A stretch of 47,274 bases of DNA from Megasphaera sp. (GCA_022641375.1 JALCDF010000006.1:1-47274), one strand, 5' to 3'; shown: positions 37,063 through 45,327, counted from the stretch's first letter. The notes: generated from the letters alone by a model not told the origin. Translations and numbers: made by a program.

Positions 37063-38613
37063 TTATTCATATTGTCTGACCAAATCAGCGAATTCACGTT
37101 GGTTGCCGGCATACCATTCGGCAAATGGCAGCGCTGCCTGCGTCAGTATGACATTCAATGCCGCGAAAAACGGCGGAATGTTTTCTTCCGTAAGAGTACC
37201 ATATTGAGTACCGATTTGTTCCTGATTCGCTGTCATATCCCCACCTGCAAAAACAGTGAACGCCGGTTTCATTTCGCCTTCTACCTTTTTAGCGGCCCCA
37301 CGAAGGCCCAGGCATTTGACAAGATGCGTCGAACAGGATGACGGGCATCCGGAAACACAGATTTGTGGCAATGCATCCGTATTCACATGTTCCTTATGTA
37401 ACCGTTCCACCGTATGAAGGAACATTCCCTGCGAATCACGGAGTCCCTGCTGACAAATAGCTGCGCCGATACAACACGTAGATTTTTCAAAATCATTAGC
37501 CGCCGCATCACCGTCCGTTAACGCAGCTGTTTTTTCTGCTTCCGTTCCCGTTAGATTGATGATATACAAGCTTTCATCCGGACTGAGACGAATCTCTACA
37601 TCATCAAGGCCATCCAGATATTGCAATACATTCAAAAATGTATCCACATTCACCACTCCGCCTAACGGATGGTATTCTACGTAATACAAACCATCTTGTT
37701 TCTGCGGATGCACCCGATGATGCTGCGGCACCGTATGATCACCCTGCTTCTTCAGTTCGTCGACCTGAGGCAAAAAGTGCAAATCCTGTTGTTGCGCTTC
37801 TCTTAAATACTGATGAAAAGCCTTCCGGAAGCCGTCATCTCCCAAATTACTGGCGATAAAACGGGAACGGGCCCGGCCACGATTTTTATAATCGCCATAC
37901 GCCATGAACATCTGCGCAAATGCATAGATATAGTAAAGGATCCGCAACGGCGGAACCTGTCGATCCAGCAATACGCCGATACGGCCGCCGGCAGCCCCAA
38001 AGCCACCGCCGCCATAGACATCAAAACAGCCGTCAGGGCGGGCTAAAAATCCTAAATCCTTGAACGTGGCATGACCTTCATTCCTTGTATTTGCAGAAAA
38101 ACCGATTTTATATTTCCGCGGCAAATGTAATTTCGTAATAAGACTGATAGCAAAGCTGGCAGCCGCATCTACATAGGGAGAGATATCAAAATATTCATCC
38201 GTTTCGACACCCCGGAGCGGACTGGCCGTCACGTTACGCGGGTTATCACTGCCGCCGCCGATACAATAAATATCCTGACTCAGACATTCTTCATACAGGG
38301 ACACGATATCCGCTATGGATAAACGATGGAATTGCAGCGTCTGACCGGTCGTCACATGAAGGGTCGTAACGGCATACCGGCGAATCGCATCGGCAAGGAA
38401 ATGGATGTGCCGGCCATTGATGACGCCGCCGGTAAACCGCAGCCGCAGCATGCCGCTTTTTCCGCCACGTTCTGCATAACAGCCAAATTTGCCGGAAACA
38501 CCTTTGAACTGACCTGCTGTCAGTTTACCCGCCGCAAATTGCTGACAGGCTTCTTCAAATACGGGAAACTGATTATAAAGTTCTTCTTTTATCGTATGGG
38601 GGATTTTGATCAT
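37063..38613 (-). CDS. Siroheme [4Fe-4S] nitrite/sulfite reductase family protein
   Basis: The 516-residue protein has the two-fold repeat of ferredoxin-like and siroheme-binding domains. The cluster and siroheme-thiolate ligands are C381 and C387 (CIGAAIC) and C419 and C423 (CVSGCPSSC), with basic siroheme-binding positions in TGQTLQFHRLS and SPLRG. It reduces sulfite or nitrite by six electrons, probably from ferredoxin. Which anion is used cannot be read from the sequence. The ATG at 38613 has AAGGAG about 10 nt upstream. Confidence 0.9.
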   Translation of the reverse strand: MIKIPHTIKEELYNQFPVFEEACQQFAAGKLTAGQFKGVSGKFGCYAERGGKSGMLRLRFTGGVINGRHIHFLADAIRRYAVTTLHVTTGQTLQFHRLSIADIVSLYEECLSQDIYCIGGGSDNPRNVTASPLRGVETDEYFDISPYVDAAASFAISLITKLHLPRKYKIGFSANTRNEGHATFKDLGFLARPDGCFDVYGGGGFGAAGGRIGVLLDRQVPPLRILYYIYAFAQMFMAYGDYKNRGRARSRFIASNLGDDGFRKAFHQYLREAQQQDLHFLPQVDELKKQGDHTVPQHHRVHPQKQDGLYYVEYHPLGGVVNVDTFLNVLQYLDGLDDVEIRLSPDESLYIINLTGTEAEKTAALTDGDAAANDFEKSTCCIGAAICQQGLRDSQGMFLHTVERLHKEHVNTDALPQICVSGCPSSCSTHLVKCLGLRGAAKKVEGEMKPAFTVFAGGDMTANQEQIGTQYGTLTEENIPPFFAALNVILTQAALPFAEWYAGNQREFADLVRQYE

Positions 38614-38647
38614 AATGACAAGACTCCTTATATGTGGACTATAATTG

Positions 38648-38663
38648 TTGAATTTAAAATCAA
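38648..38663. promoter_or_regulatory. FNR/CRP-like palindrome before the siroheme reductase
   Basis: TTGA-n-TTTAAA-n-TCAA is a 16-bp palindrome with one mismatched pair of positions, 35 nt before the start codon and next to TATAGT (38638-38643). The outer TTGA/TCAA arms resemble FNR/CRP family boxes but the spacing is 2 bp wider. Confidence 0.45.
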
Positions 38664-38717
38664 TACGCCCTATCAGCATATCTGCGTGAAATTCAAATCA
38701 TCCGTACCGATAGATAC

Positions 38718-38954
38718 TTACACTGCATAGGCTGCCGCTTCTTCATAGGTAAGAAGATCCACCGGAAATGGCAGGGACTGCAGGACTTCCTTCGCCAACG
38801 GCTGTGTATCCTTTGTCGTACGAACGAAACCGATTCCCGCCTTGCCGTCTAATGCCGTAACCACCCCGATGTATTCGTACGCTTCCATGATCCGCGTTAC
38901 AAAGGTCATCTTTTTCGGCGCGATTTTAAAATAAACCCAATCCGTATCAAGCAT
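38718..38954 (-). CDS. DUF4911 family small protein
   Basis: The 78-residue protein (VYFKIAPKKMTFVTRIMEAYEY, then GIGFVRTTKDTQP and LPFPVDLLTYEE) matches my recollection of DUF4911, a small alpha/beta domain found in Negativicutes and Clostridia. Its ATG overlaps the end of trhP by 8 nt and GGAAGG lies 9 nt upstream, so the two are coupled. Function is unknown. Confidence 0.75.
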   Translation of the reverse strand: MLDTDWVYFKIAPKKMTFVTRIMEAYEYIGVVTALDGKAGIGFVRTTKDTQPLAKEVLQSLPFPVDLLTYEEAAAYAV

Positions 38955-40179
38955 TGTTTTTTACCTTCCGGCGCATCATACTGTATGGTTCTAACGGGGT
39001 ATCGATATACAACCCCACCTTCATCTGCGGATGCGGTGCCGCTGTAATCGGCTGCCCTTTATCATCCATCATCTTACGGATCGTATGCCGTACCAGCCGG
39101 CCTTTCGGTTGAAGGAATTCCACTTCCTGACCGACAGCAAAGTGATTGCGCTGCTGTATCCAGGCAATCCCCTGTCCTGCATCATAGGAAAGGACCAGAC
39201 CGATGAATTCATGCGTCTGCGTATTACTGGAATGACTGTATACCTGATCGGCTTCGGTCGGCCGGGACACGGAGAACCCCCGCGTATACGGGCGATGCGA
39301 AATTTTTTCTAATTCTTCCGTCCATTCCGGCAAAACGTGAAAATGTTCCGGATCCGCTTCATACGCATCTATCGCCTGCCGATAGACTTTGATGACCGTG
39401 GCAACATAATGAACGCTCTTCATGCGCCCTTCTATTTTCAAGCTGTTCAACCCGGCTCCGTATAAATCCGGCAAATACGGCAACAGACATAAGTCCTTGG
39501 AATTGAAAATATACGTTCCCCGTTCATCTTCTACAACGGGGAAATACTGGCCCGGCCGTTTTTCTTCGACGACGTTATACTTAAAACGGCAGCACTGCAC
39601 GCATTGCCCCCGATTGGAATCACGGTTCTGAGTAAAATAATTGCTCAGGAGGCAGCGGCCTGAATAAGAAATACACATCGCACCATGGACAAATCCTTCT
39701 AACTCCACGGGTACCGTATCATGGATTTTTTTTACATCCTGCAAGCTCACTTCTCGAGCCATTACGACCCGCTTTGCACCCTGGTCATACCAAAATTTGG
39801 CAGCAGCCCAGTTCGTAACATTAGCCTGTGTCGATATATGAATCGGCAGCTCCGGTACGAGCTGCCGTGCCAGGCTGAAAATGCCCGGATCGGCAATAAG
39901 GATTGCATCCACATGGATTCGTGACAAAAATTTCAAATAGTCCGGCAATCCTTCCAGGTCCGCATTATGAGGGAAAATATTGACCGTTACATGGACCCGT
40001 TTATTCAATCCATGTGCATATTGCACAGCTTCTTCCATTTCTTCACGAGAAAAATTATCACTGAAGGCCCGCAATCCAAAAGATTTGCCGCCCAGATATA
40101 CTGCATCAGCACCATATAAAAAGGCCAGTTTTAATTTATCCATATTGCCGGCTGGAGCTAACAATTCCATTTTTTGCAT
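38947..40179 (-). CDS. trhP: U32 family tRNA wobble-uridine hydroxylase (TrhP-type)
   Basis: The 410-residue protein has the U32 peptidase fold (ELLAPAGNMDKLKLAFLYGADAVY and the signature ELEGFVHGAMCISYSGRCLLS) with cysteines C169, C176, C193 and C196/197 that fit an iron-sulfur cluster. TrhP uses prephenate to make 5-hydroxyuridine at tRNA position 34. The immediately upstream trmR methylates that product, which supports TrhP over a protease role. Bacillus carries two U32 genes here; this locus has one plus DUF4911. Confidence 0.88.
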   Translation of the reverse strand: MQKMELLAPAGNMDKLKLAFLYGADAVYLGGKSFGLRAFSDNFSREEMEEAVQYAHGLNKRVHVTVNIFPHNADLEGLPDYLKFLSRIHVDAILIADPGIFSLARQLVPELPIHISTQANVTNWAAAKFWYDQGAKRVVMAREVSLQDVKKIHDTVPVELEGFVHGAMCISYSGRCLLSNYFTQNRDSNRGQCVQCCRFKYNVVEEKRPGQYFPVVEDERGTYIFNSKDLCLLPYLPDLYGAGLNSLKIEGRMKSVHYVATVIKVYRQAIDAYEADPEHFHVLPEWTEELEKISHRPYTRGFSVSRPTEADQVYSHSSNTQTHEFIGLVLSYDAGQGIAWIQQRNHFAVGQEVEFLQPKGRLVRHTIRKMMDDKGQPITAAPHPQMKVGLYIDTPLEPYSMMRRKVKNNA

Positions 40180-40186
40180 TACAATT

Positions 40187-40777
40187 CTATCCTTTCCATC
40201 GGGACACGGTCATGCCGTCCCCGTTCTCAAAACAAACTGTATCAAAATGCCTGTCATCCTGGATCATGTCGATGAATTCCCGTAACCGCATGATTGCCGT
40301 ACGATGCTTATGCGGCACATGTCCTTTAATAAACATCATATCATGATAGCGGATATTATCTGCCACGATCAAGGCTCCTGGCACCAATTTAGGCATGATT
40401 TTTTGCAGCTGTCCCGGATACTGCCCTTTCGGGCCATCCATGAACACAAAATCCCAGGGACCGTCCAAGGTATCCAGCAAGGCTGCGGCGTCGCCCTGCA
40501 TGATGGTAATACGATTGCCATAGGCTGAACGATTTATAAAAGACCGCGCTAAATCGACCCGTTCACTCTCTATCTCCAAGGTTGTAATCGTTCCTCCCGG
40601 AGACAAGAACGGTGCTATCTGCAAGGTCGAATAGCCAATACATGTGCCGATTTCCAACACTCGTTTCGGCCGGGCCTGCCGCAATAAATCCTGGAACAAA
40701 GGTACTTCGGCATCCCGTAACACAGGCAATCCCCGTTCGGCAGCGAATTGCTTTATTTCGTTCAATATATCGGTCAT
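40187..40777 (-). CDS. trmR: tRNA 5-hydroxyuridine methyltransferase (TrmR-type)
   Basis: The 196-residue SAM-dependent O-methyltransferase has the glycine motif VLEIGTCIGYSTLQIA, TLEIESERVDLA and the metal site in VFMDGPKGQYP and ADNIRYHD, like the caffeoyl-CoA/COMT small family. TrmR converts 5-hydroxyuridine-34 to 5-methoxyuridine. The mltG-trmR-trhP order matches Bacillus yrrL-yrrM-yrrN. Its ATG overlaps the mltG stop in an ATGA. Confidence 0.88.
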   Translation of the reverse strand: MTDILNEIKQFAAERGLPVLRDAEVPLFQDLLRQARPKRVLEIGTCIGYSTLQIAPFLSPGGTITTLEIESERVDLARSFINRSAYGNRITIMQGDAAALLDTLDGPWDFVFMDGPKGQYPGQLQKIMPKLVPGALIVADNIRYHDMMFIKGHVPHKHRTAIMRLREFIDMIQDDRHFDTVCFENGDGMTVSRWKG

Positions 40778-41868
40778 GGCATATATTCCTGTACATTCTT
40801 CATATGTTCTTCATACGTAACTGCGAAATAATTATGTCCCTGCGCATCGGCCACAAAATAAAGATACGGTGTCTGCGGTGCGTCAATCACAGCATTCATG
40901 CTGTCCATGCCTGGATTGCCAATAGGTCCTGCCGGCAGTCCTTCCTGCACATACGTATTATACGGAGAATCATACTGCGTTTCAGAAAGGCTGTACGCGG
41001 CCTTATGAGAACCCATGGCATAGGAAATACTGGCATCGGACTGCAGCTTCATATGGGTTTGCAGGCGGTTCAGGAATACGGATGCAATGACCGGCCGGTC
41101 TTTTTCATATTTAGCTTCCTTTTCTACAATAGAAGCCAGGGTCACAAATTGATAAATGGACATATTGCGGTCAGCAATCCCGTCCTTCATATCTGAAGTC
41201 AGATGTTCATCAAAATTTTTCAGCATCATCTGGACCACATCTTCCGCCGTCATATCCTTCGTAATAAAATAGGTGTCGGGAAACAAAAAACCTTCTGTGA
41301 CAAACGTCACCTTTTTATTGCCGTTCATGTACGGATACAACAGGGAGGCATCATTAGCCGCGGCCAAAAAATCACTTTCACTGATGGTCCCGCCGGCAGC
41401 AACCGCCTTGGCAACCTGCCGCACCGTATAGCCTTCCGGAATGACCAGGCGGGCGGCTTCTGATTTACCGCTTATCATCTTATCTAAGATATCCCGGACA
41501 CTCATCGTCGTATCAATGATATACTCGCCCTGCTTGATTTCACTGGCATCTCCGGTCGCTGTAGCCACGGCGCGGAACCACAATGTACTGGAAATAAATC
41601 CCTTATCATACAACGTCTGGGCTACTTCCGAGGCTGTCATATCTTCTTTGACATGAAGATAGCCGCTCTTGTGGGTCAGCAACGGATTGGGTGCATAATA
41701 CCCCGCAAAAATCAGTACAACAAGGAAAAAGACAGCCCCTATGACCGAGCCTGCCAAAATTTTTGTTTTACTGGTTTCGACAAAATCATCATGCACTTTT
41801 TTTTCTTCATCGTGTACCATTTCTTCTATTTTGTTTTCTGTTTTTTGCCATTTTGATTTCATATCCAT
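40774..41868 (-). CDS. mltG: Endolytic murein transglycosylase MltG
   Basis: MltG cuts nascent glycan strands at the membrane and may set their length. The 364-residue protein has a basic, charged cytoplasmic N-terminus (about 38 residues), one membrane helix (about 39-57), and the YceG domain with the catalytic glutamate in LASIVEKEAKYEKDRP and the GLPAGPIGNPGMDSMNA motif. The ATG at 41868 is the expected first transcribed base of a strong promoter, so the mRNA may be leaderless. No ribosome binding site is present between promoter and ATG. Confidence 0.93.
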   Translation of the reverse strand: MDMKSKWQKTENKIEEMVHDEEKKVHDDFVETSKTKILAGSVIGAVFFLVVLIFAGYYAPNPLLTHKSGYLHVKEDMTASEVAQTLYDKGFISSTLWFRAVATATGDASEIKQGEYIIDTTMSVRDILDKMISGKSEAARLVIPEGYTVRQVAKAVAAGGTISESDFLAAANDASLLYPYMNGNKKVTFVTEGFLFPDTYFITKDMTAEDVVQMMLKNFDEHLTSDMKDGIADRNMSIYQFVTLASIVEKEAKYEKDRPVIASVFLNRLQTHMKLQSDASISYAMGSHKAAYSLSETQYDSPYNTYVQEGLPAGPIGNPGMDSMNAVIDAPQTPYLYFVADAQGHNYFAVTYEEHMKNVQEYMP

Positions 41869-41874
41869 GTAAGT

Positions 41875-41903
41875 ATTATACCGTATCCTGCCTTCCTTGA
41901 CAA
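41875..41903 (-). promoter_or_regulatory. Consensus promoter of mltG, abutting the start codon
   Basis: TTGTCA (41898-41903), 17 bp, TATAAT (41875-41880) on the minus strand. Six nt (41869-41874) separate the -10 box from the ATG. Confidence 0.85.
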
Positions 41904-41933
41904 CGATAGACAAATTTCATTCCATCCGGATAT

Positions 41934-41971
41934 AAATAGAAGCAGCCCGTATTCACAGACCGCTTCTATTT
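41934..41971. terminator. Hairpin downstream of the exported repeat-protein gene
   Basis: A 10-bp perfect stem (AAATAGAAGC with GCTTCTATTT) with an 18-nt loop, about 50 nt after the stop of the gene ending at 42023. The T tract is weak (ATTTATA). Confidence 0.6.
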
Positions 41972-42022
41972 TCCGTATTTATTATATTTTAGTAAAGATG
42001 ATTCATATACCTGATTAGGTCC

Positions 42023-42709
42023 TTATTGTGCATCCTGCTGCGGCTGACACTGTCCGTCTTTAGGCGGCTGGCCTTGCGGGCGCATAAGTTCCATGATTTC
42101 TTTCACACGAGACTGGCTGATGCCGGTACCATTGGCAACGTCCTGACACATTTCATCCGGAGACTTACGTTGCTGTTCTCCCGACATTTTTTCCTGACCC
42201 TGTGCAGGGCCCTTCGGATGATGATTCTTGAAATAGGTCTGCAAGGATGTCGCTTCAGCCTGTGTTATCTTACCATTTTGAACAAGCTGCTGCATCTGTT
42301 GTCCCCGCTGTCCCTGATGATGACGCGGACCGCCTTGGAACGTTAAGATATCTTTTAACGTATTTTCTGATATTCCTGTCTTGCCAGGCAAATTCTTCAT
42401 GAATTTTTCATGATTCTTTTGTTCCGTATTATGTTGGTCTTTTAAGGCCGCCTGCAACTTATCGGCTTGTTCGTTGGTGATTTTTCCATCATTCACATAT
42501 TGTTGGATGCGATTTTTCAGATTGCCCTGCGGCGGCGGCATCTTCCTCATTTGCTGTGATGCGCTTGTTGTACTATCGGGCACACTGCTGTCGGCCGCAA
42601 AAGAGAATGCATACGGCGCGACGATCAGCATCGCTGCCGCAGCTCCCGTCAGGGTAATCGCTGCTAATTTTCTGCGTAAAGATGTATCAAATTGTGTGTT
42701 TTTCATCAT
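42023..42709 (-). CDS. Exported protein with two similar helical modules
   Basis: The 228-residue protein has a Sec signal peptide (RRKLAAITLTGAAAAMLIVAPYAF... with cleavage near FSFAA). The mature part is rich in Gln, Lys and Pro and has two alike modules, each beginning with a segment like YVNDGKITNEQADKLQ and LVQNGKITQAEATSLQ and ending with TGISENTLKDIL or TGISQSRVKEIM. I do not recognise the family; the modules resemble helical pairs in other secreted small proteins. I choose the ATG at 42709, 6 nt after AAAGG. It follows the Gln/Asn-rich gene by 38 nt and shares its signal-peptide pattern. Confidence 0.75.
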   Translation of the reverse strand: MMKNTQFDTSLRRKLAAITLTGAAAAMLIVAPYAFSFAADSSVPDSTTSASQQMRKMPPPQGNLKNRIQQYVNDGKITNEQADKLQAALKDQHNTEQKNHEKFMKNLPGKTGISENTLKDILTFQGGPRHHQGQRGQQMQQLVQNGKITQAEATSLQTYFKNHHPKGPAQGQEKMSGEQQRKSPDEMCQDVANGTGISQSRVKEIMELMRPQGQPPKDGQCQPQQDAQ

Positions 42710-42746
42710 GATCATCCTTTCCCATCAATTTGCATGTACTTCCTGT

Positions 42747-43307
42747 TTACCAAGGCTGATTATTCTGGTTGTTCTGGTTGTTATCCTGGTTGTTGTCCTG
42801 GGGCATCGGCTGATTGGTATTCTGCGGATTTACTTGTTGTTTGTTCTGGGGTTTCTTTTTATTCTGGTTATTCCAGGAATTCGTATTATTCTTGTTTTCC
42901 TGTTTCGTCATTTTTTGAGCATCTTTCTTAGCCTTTTTTTCAGCGGCTTTTTTTGCTTTCTTTTCCTGGCTGCTCATTTTAGGAGCGTTTTTCATTTGAT
43001 TTTCATTTTGATTGCTCCAACGGTTCTGGTCGTTCTGATTTTTAGTATTCTGAATGTTTTTATCATTCTGGTTCTGCCGGTTGTTCTGCCAGTTATTCTG
43101 CTGGTTATTTTGCTGATTATTCTGCTGATTATTCTGCTGGTTGTTCTGTTGGTTATTCTGTTGCATCCATGCTGCAGGCTGCCCCGGTTGTTGTGTATTG
43201 TCATTCGCACTTGCCATGCCATACGGTGCTGCAACGACGACAGCAGCCATCAGGCCCGCCAAAATAGTAGTCGTAATTTTTTTGTGTAATTTAGTATTCA
43301 TCGTCAT
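42747..43307 (-). CDS. Exported Gln/Asn-rich low-complexity protein with QQNN repeats
   Basis: The 186-residue protein has a Sec signal peptide (KKITTTILAGLMAAVVVAAPYGMASA). Six tandem QQNN units follow (12-bp repeats), then WQNN and RQNQ, a basic central segment with many KK and AKK, and a second Gln/Asn-rich stretch at the end. Composition suggests a disordered or prion-like extracytoplasmic protein. I choose the ATG at 43307, 9 nt after AAGGAG. Function is unknown. It is the first gene of a two-gene operon. Confidence 0.8.
   Translation of the reverse strand: MTMNTKLHKKITTTILAGLMAAVVVAAPYGMASANDNTQQPGQPAAWMQQNNQQNNQQNNQQNNQQNNQQNNWQNNRQNQNDKNIQNTKNQNDQNRWSNQNENQMKNAPKMSSQEKKAKKAAEKKAKKDAQKMTKQENKNNTNSWNNQNKKKPQNKQQVNPQNTNQPMPQDNNQDNNQNNQNNQPW
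43092..43163 (-). repeat. Six tandem 12-bp units encoding QQNN
   Basis: Six consecutive in-frame 12-bp repeats within the Gln/Asn-rich gene, with small third-base differences. Changes in copy number would alter length without shifting frame. Confidence 0.85.
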
Positions 43308-43338
43308 GATGATCAACTCCTTCTTAAAGATTGAACCA

Positions 43339-43366
43339 AGTATACAATATGAATGTCACAACTCAA
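43339..43366 (-). promoter_or_regulatory. Promoter of the exported-protein operon
   Basis: TTGAGT (43361-43366), 16 bp, TATACT (43339-43344) on the minus strand. The proximal arm of an inverted repeat overlaps it. Confidence 0.65.
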
Positions 43367-43415
43367 GTACGTTGGCGTTACAAAATGAAAAATTTCACTT
43401 GTATTAGTTGTGACA
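43354..43415. promoter_or_regulatory. Two inverted 10-bp operator-like arms
   Basis: TGTCACAACT at 43354-43363 and AGTTGTGACA at 43406-43415 are exact inverse copies whose starts are 52 bp apart, about five helical turns. The first overlaps the promoter. Confidence 0.6.
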
Positions 43416-43448
43416 ATCATACTCACTGACGCCCTCCTGAGTGCATAC

Positions 43449-43481
43449 AAAAACAGCAGCCCGCGTTGGCAGACTGCCGTT
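43449..43481 (-). terminator. Terminator of the DUF4127 gene
   Basis: An 8-bp stem with one G-U pair (43474-43481 with 43452-43459) is followed by TTTTTG on the minus strand. Confidence 0.75.
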
Positions 43482-43500
43482 TCTACATGAACTCATATGT

Positions 43501-45327
43501 TTAATTTGCCGGCATCCACGTCCGGTTTTGTTGTGCCTTTTCTTCGGTACGAGCTGTCTTCTGATTCTGCTGTTCTTCTTCATAGCGGGCCTTGGCGGCC
43601 TGCTCCGCTTCGACTAACTTCTGCTTCAGCTTAGGATCTATAGGCGCATTCGGATCAGCCTTACGGGCCTTATCGGCCGCTTTTTGGGCATCCACGACCT
43701 GTGCCTGCAGCGCTTCCAATTCCTGTTCCTTCATATCCTGCCGTACCACGGCTTCCACGGGAACGGTTCCTGCCGGTTTAACCTGAACATATACTTCAAA
43801 CAGGCGGTTCCAGGGGAACGAAACATTGATCGTCGATGGGTCAAGACCCAGATACGTCTGCGCATACCGCTGAAGCTGTTCCTTGGTCAGGCTCTGCAGT
43901 TCACCCATCACTGTCGGATAATACCGTTTTACCGTACCGGCTTCCACCTTCTGCTGCATGCGATATACATAATCCCGCACGTTAGCCTGGTAGGCCCAAT
44001 TATCCAGATACTGCACTGTTAACATATTCTGATGACCCTGCGGCGTCATATATTTAGATAAAACACCCTGGGCAATGCCATATCCTACGGAGTTGCTTGC
44101 CGTATTCCAGCCGTTGTACGCTGCCAGACGATACATCATTTTATCCTGATACAACCCATATACCAATGTGTTATCCGAACCATTGGAGAAGGCCATATCG
44201 ACGATACTCGTCGGAATCCCTGCCTGCACGGACGTTTCGATCTGCGTCAGGAAATCCCGTGTAGATTGAAGCATAATGGGGAAATTTTCAAAATTCCCTG
44301 ATTCACTCGTCGACGTCGTCAACGGGGTATTTACTGCCAACAGTAAATCCGGCTTTTCCGTTGTCGTAATGGTACCACCGATGGCTTCCACATGGGCCGC
44401 AATCGTTTTGCCTATGGCCTGGCCATCATAACTGGGCACCGTTTTTTCGCCGCCGCCAAGAGGATATATCACCGTCACCTTCGGATGATAATTATTGAAA
44501 TCGTTATTTGCCCTGGTAATCAGCAGCAGCCCCAACTGATCCGCTCCCGGGAACGATCCGAAAGATGTCTTGGGAATCTCCGCTCCGGCCATTTCTAAAT
44601 ATTTTGATTCCAGCGAAGACTGCGTATTGACGGAATTATCATCATGGCCCAGACTGAAATAGGTGAACGTTCCTTTACGGGCGTCATCGATGAGGCGGTA
44701 ATTCACTGCCATATTTTTGTGCCGTCTGTTGAACCAATCCTGAAAATATTCCATGGGCATGCGGCGCATAATCGCAAACCAATCGCTGCGTTCCTGGGGA
44801 CTCAGATTTTCCCCATCCATTTTAGCCTGGAGAGACGCCAGCTGATAAATATCCGATCCTACATTCAAGTAATAATCCGGTTCTACCCCTTTGCCTCCGG
44901 CCCAGGGACTGCGCATGACCGTACTAAATACATATAGAGGAATGCTGTATTTGTTATGCAGGCTTTCCACCTTTTCCAACCGAGTCATGAGGGTATTCAT
45001 GTCCAGATTATGTTTACGGGAATCCACCAGACCGCCGTAAACCAATGAATCGACAGACAAAACCATCGCATCGGCCTTATTTGCGTTCGCATCCACCCAG
45101 CTCATCAGCGCATCCGGCGAACCTTGGAAATTAGACCCTGATAAATAATGTTCCGGCGGTGTTATGATCGTATAGCCCGCACTTTCTGCCGTTCCTACCG
45201 TATACGCCAAATCCACAGGACGGTTATCCTGTGGTACGTATAAAATCGTCTTTGCCATCCCGGCCGGTCCCACACAAAGACACAGGGACATAACGGCAAA
45301 GCCAATCGCTTTCCGTAACAAGTTCAA
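43501..45327 (-). CDS. Secreted or periplasmic DUF4127 family protein
   Basis: The 608-residue protein has an N-terminal signal peptide (AIGFAVMSLCLCVGPAGMA) and the DUF4127 opening ILYVPQDNRPVDLAYT, then VLSVDSLVYGGLVDSRKH and SLGHDDNSVN. The family is poorly characterised; its fold is thought to be alpha/beta with possible metal-binding residues. The last 60 residues are Gln/Glu/Lys/Ala-rich and predicted coiled coil. The start is TTG at 45327 with GGAG 8 nt upstream; the GTG at 45336 overlaps the site. It has its own terminator. Confidence 0.82.
   Translation of the reverse strand: MNLLRKAIGFAVMSLCLCVGPAGMAKTILYVPQDNRPVDLAYTVGTAESAGYTIITPPEHYLSGSNFQGSPDALMSWVDANANKADAMVLSVDSLVYGGLVDSRKHNLDMNTLMTRLEKVESLHNKYSIPLYVFSTVMRSPWAGGKGVEPDYYLNVGSDIYQLASLQAKMDGENLSPQERSDWFAIMRRMPMEYFQDWFNRRHKNMAVNYRLIDDARKGTFTYFSLGHDDNSVNTQSSLESKYLEMAGAEIPKTSFGSFPGADQLGLLLITRANNDFNNYHPKVTVIYPLGGGEKTVPSYDGQAIGKTIAAHVEAIGGTITTTEKPDLLLAVNTPLTTSTSESGNFENFPIMLQSTRDFLTQIETSVQAGIPTSIVDMAFSNGSDNTLVYGLYQDKMMYRLAAYNGWNTASNSVGYGIAQGVLSKYMTPQGHQNMLTVQYLDNWAYQANVRDYVYRMQQKVEAGTVKRYYPTVMGELQSLTKEQLQRYAQTYLGLDPSTINVSFPWNRLFEVYVQVKPAGTVPVEAVVRQDMKEQELEALQAQVVDAQKAADKARKADPNAPIDPKLKQKLVEAEQAAKARYEEEQQNQKTARTEEKAQQNRTWMPAN

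Noticed and set aside
43092-43163. CRISPR-like tandem repeats
   Set aside because: The 12-bp units are contiguous, have no spacers and encode QQNN in frame; they are coding repeats.
42474-43289. A 271-codon plus-strand open frame with repeated hydrophobic Val/Leu/Ile-rich sequence
   Set aside because: It is the antisense of the two exported-protein genes, which have signal peptides, ribosome binding sites and a promoter. Antisense reading of CAG/AAT repeats yields Leu/Val/Ile-type codons, so it only mimics a membrane protein.
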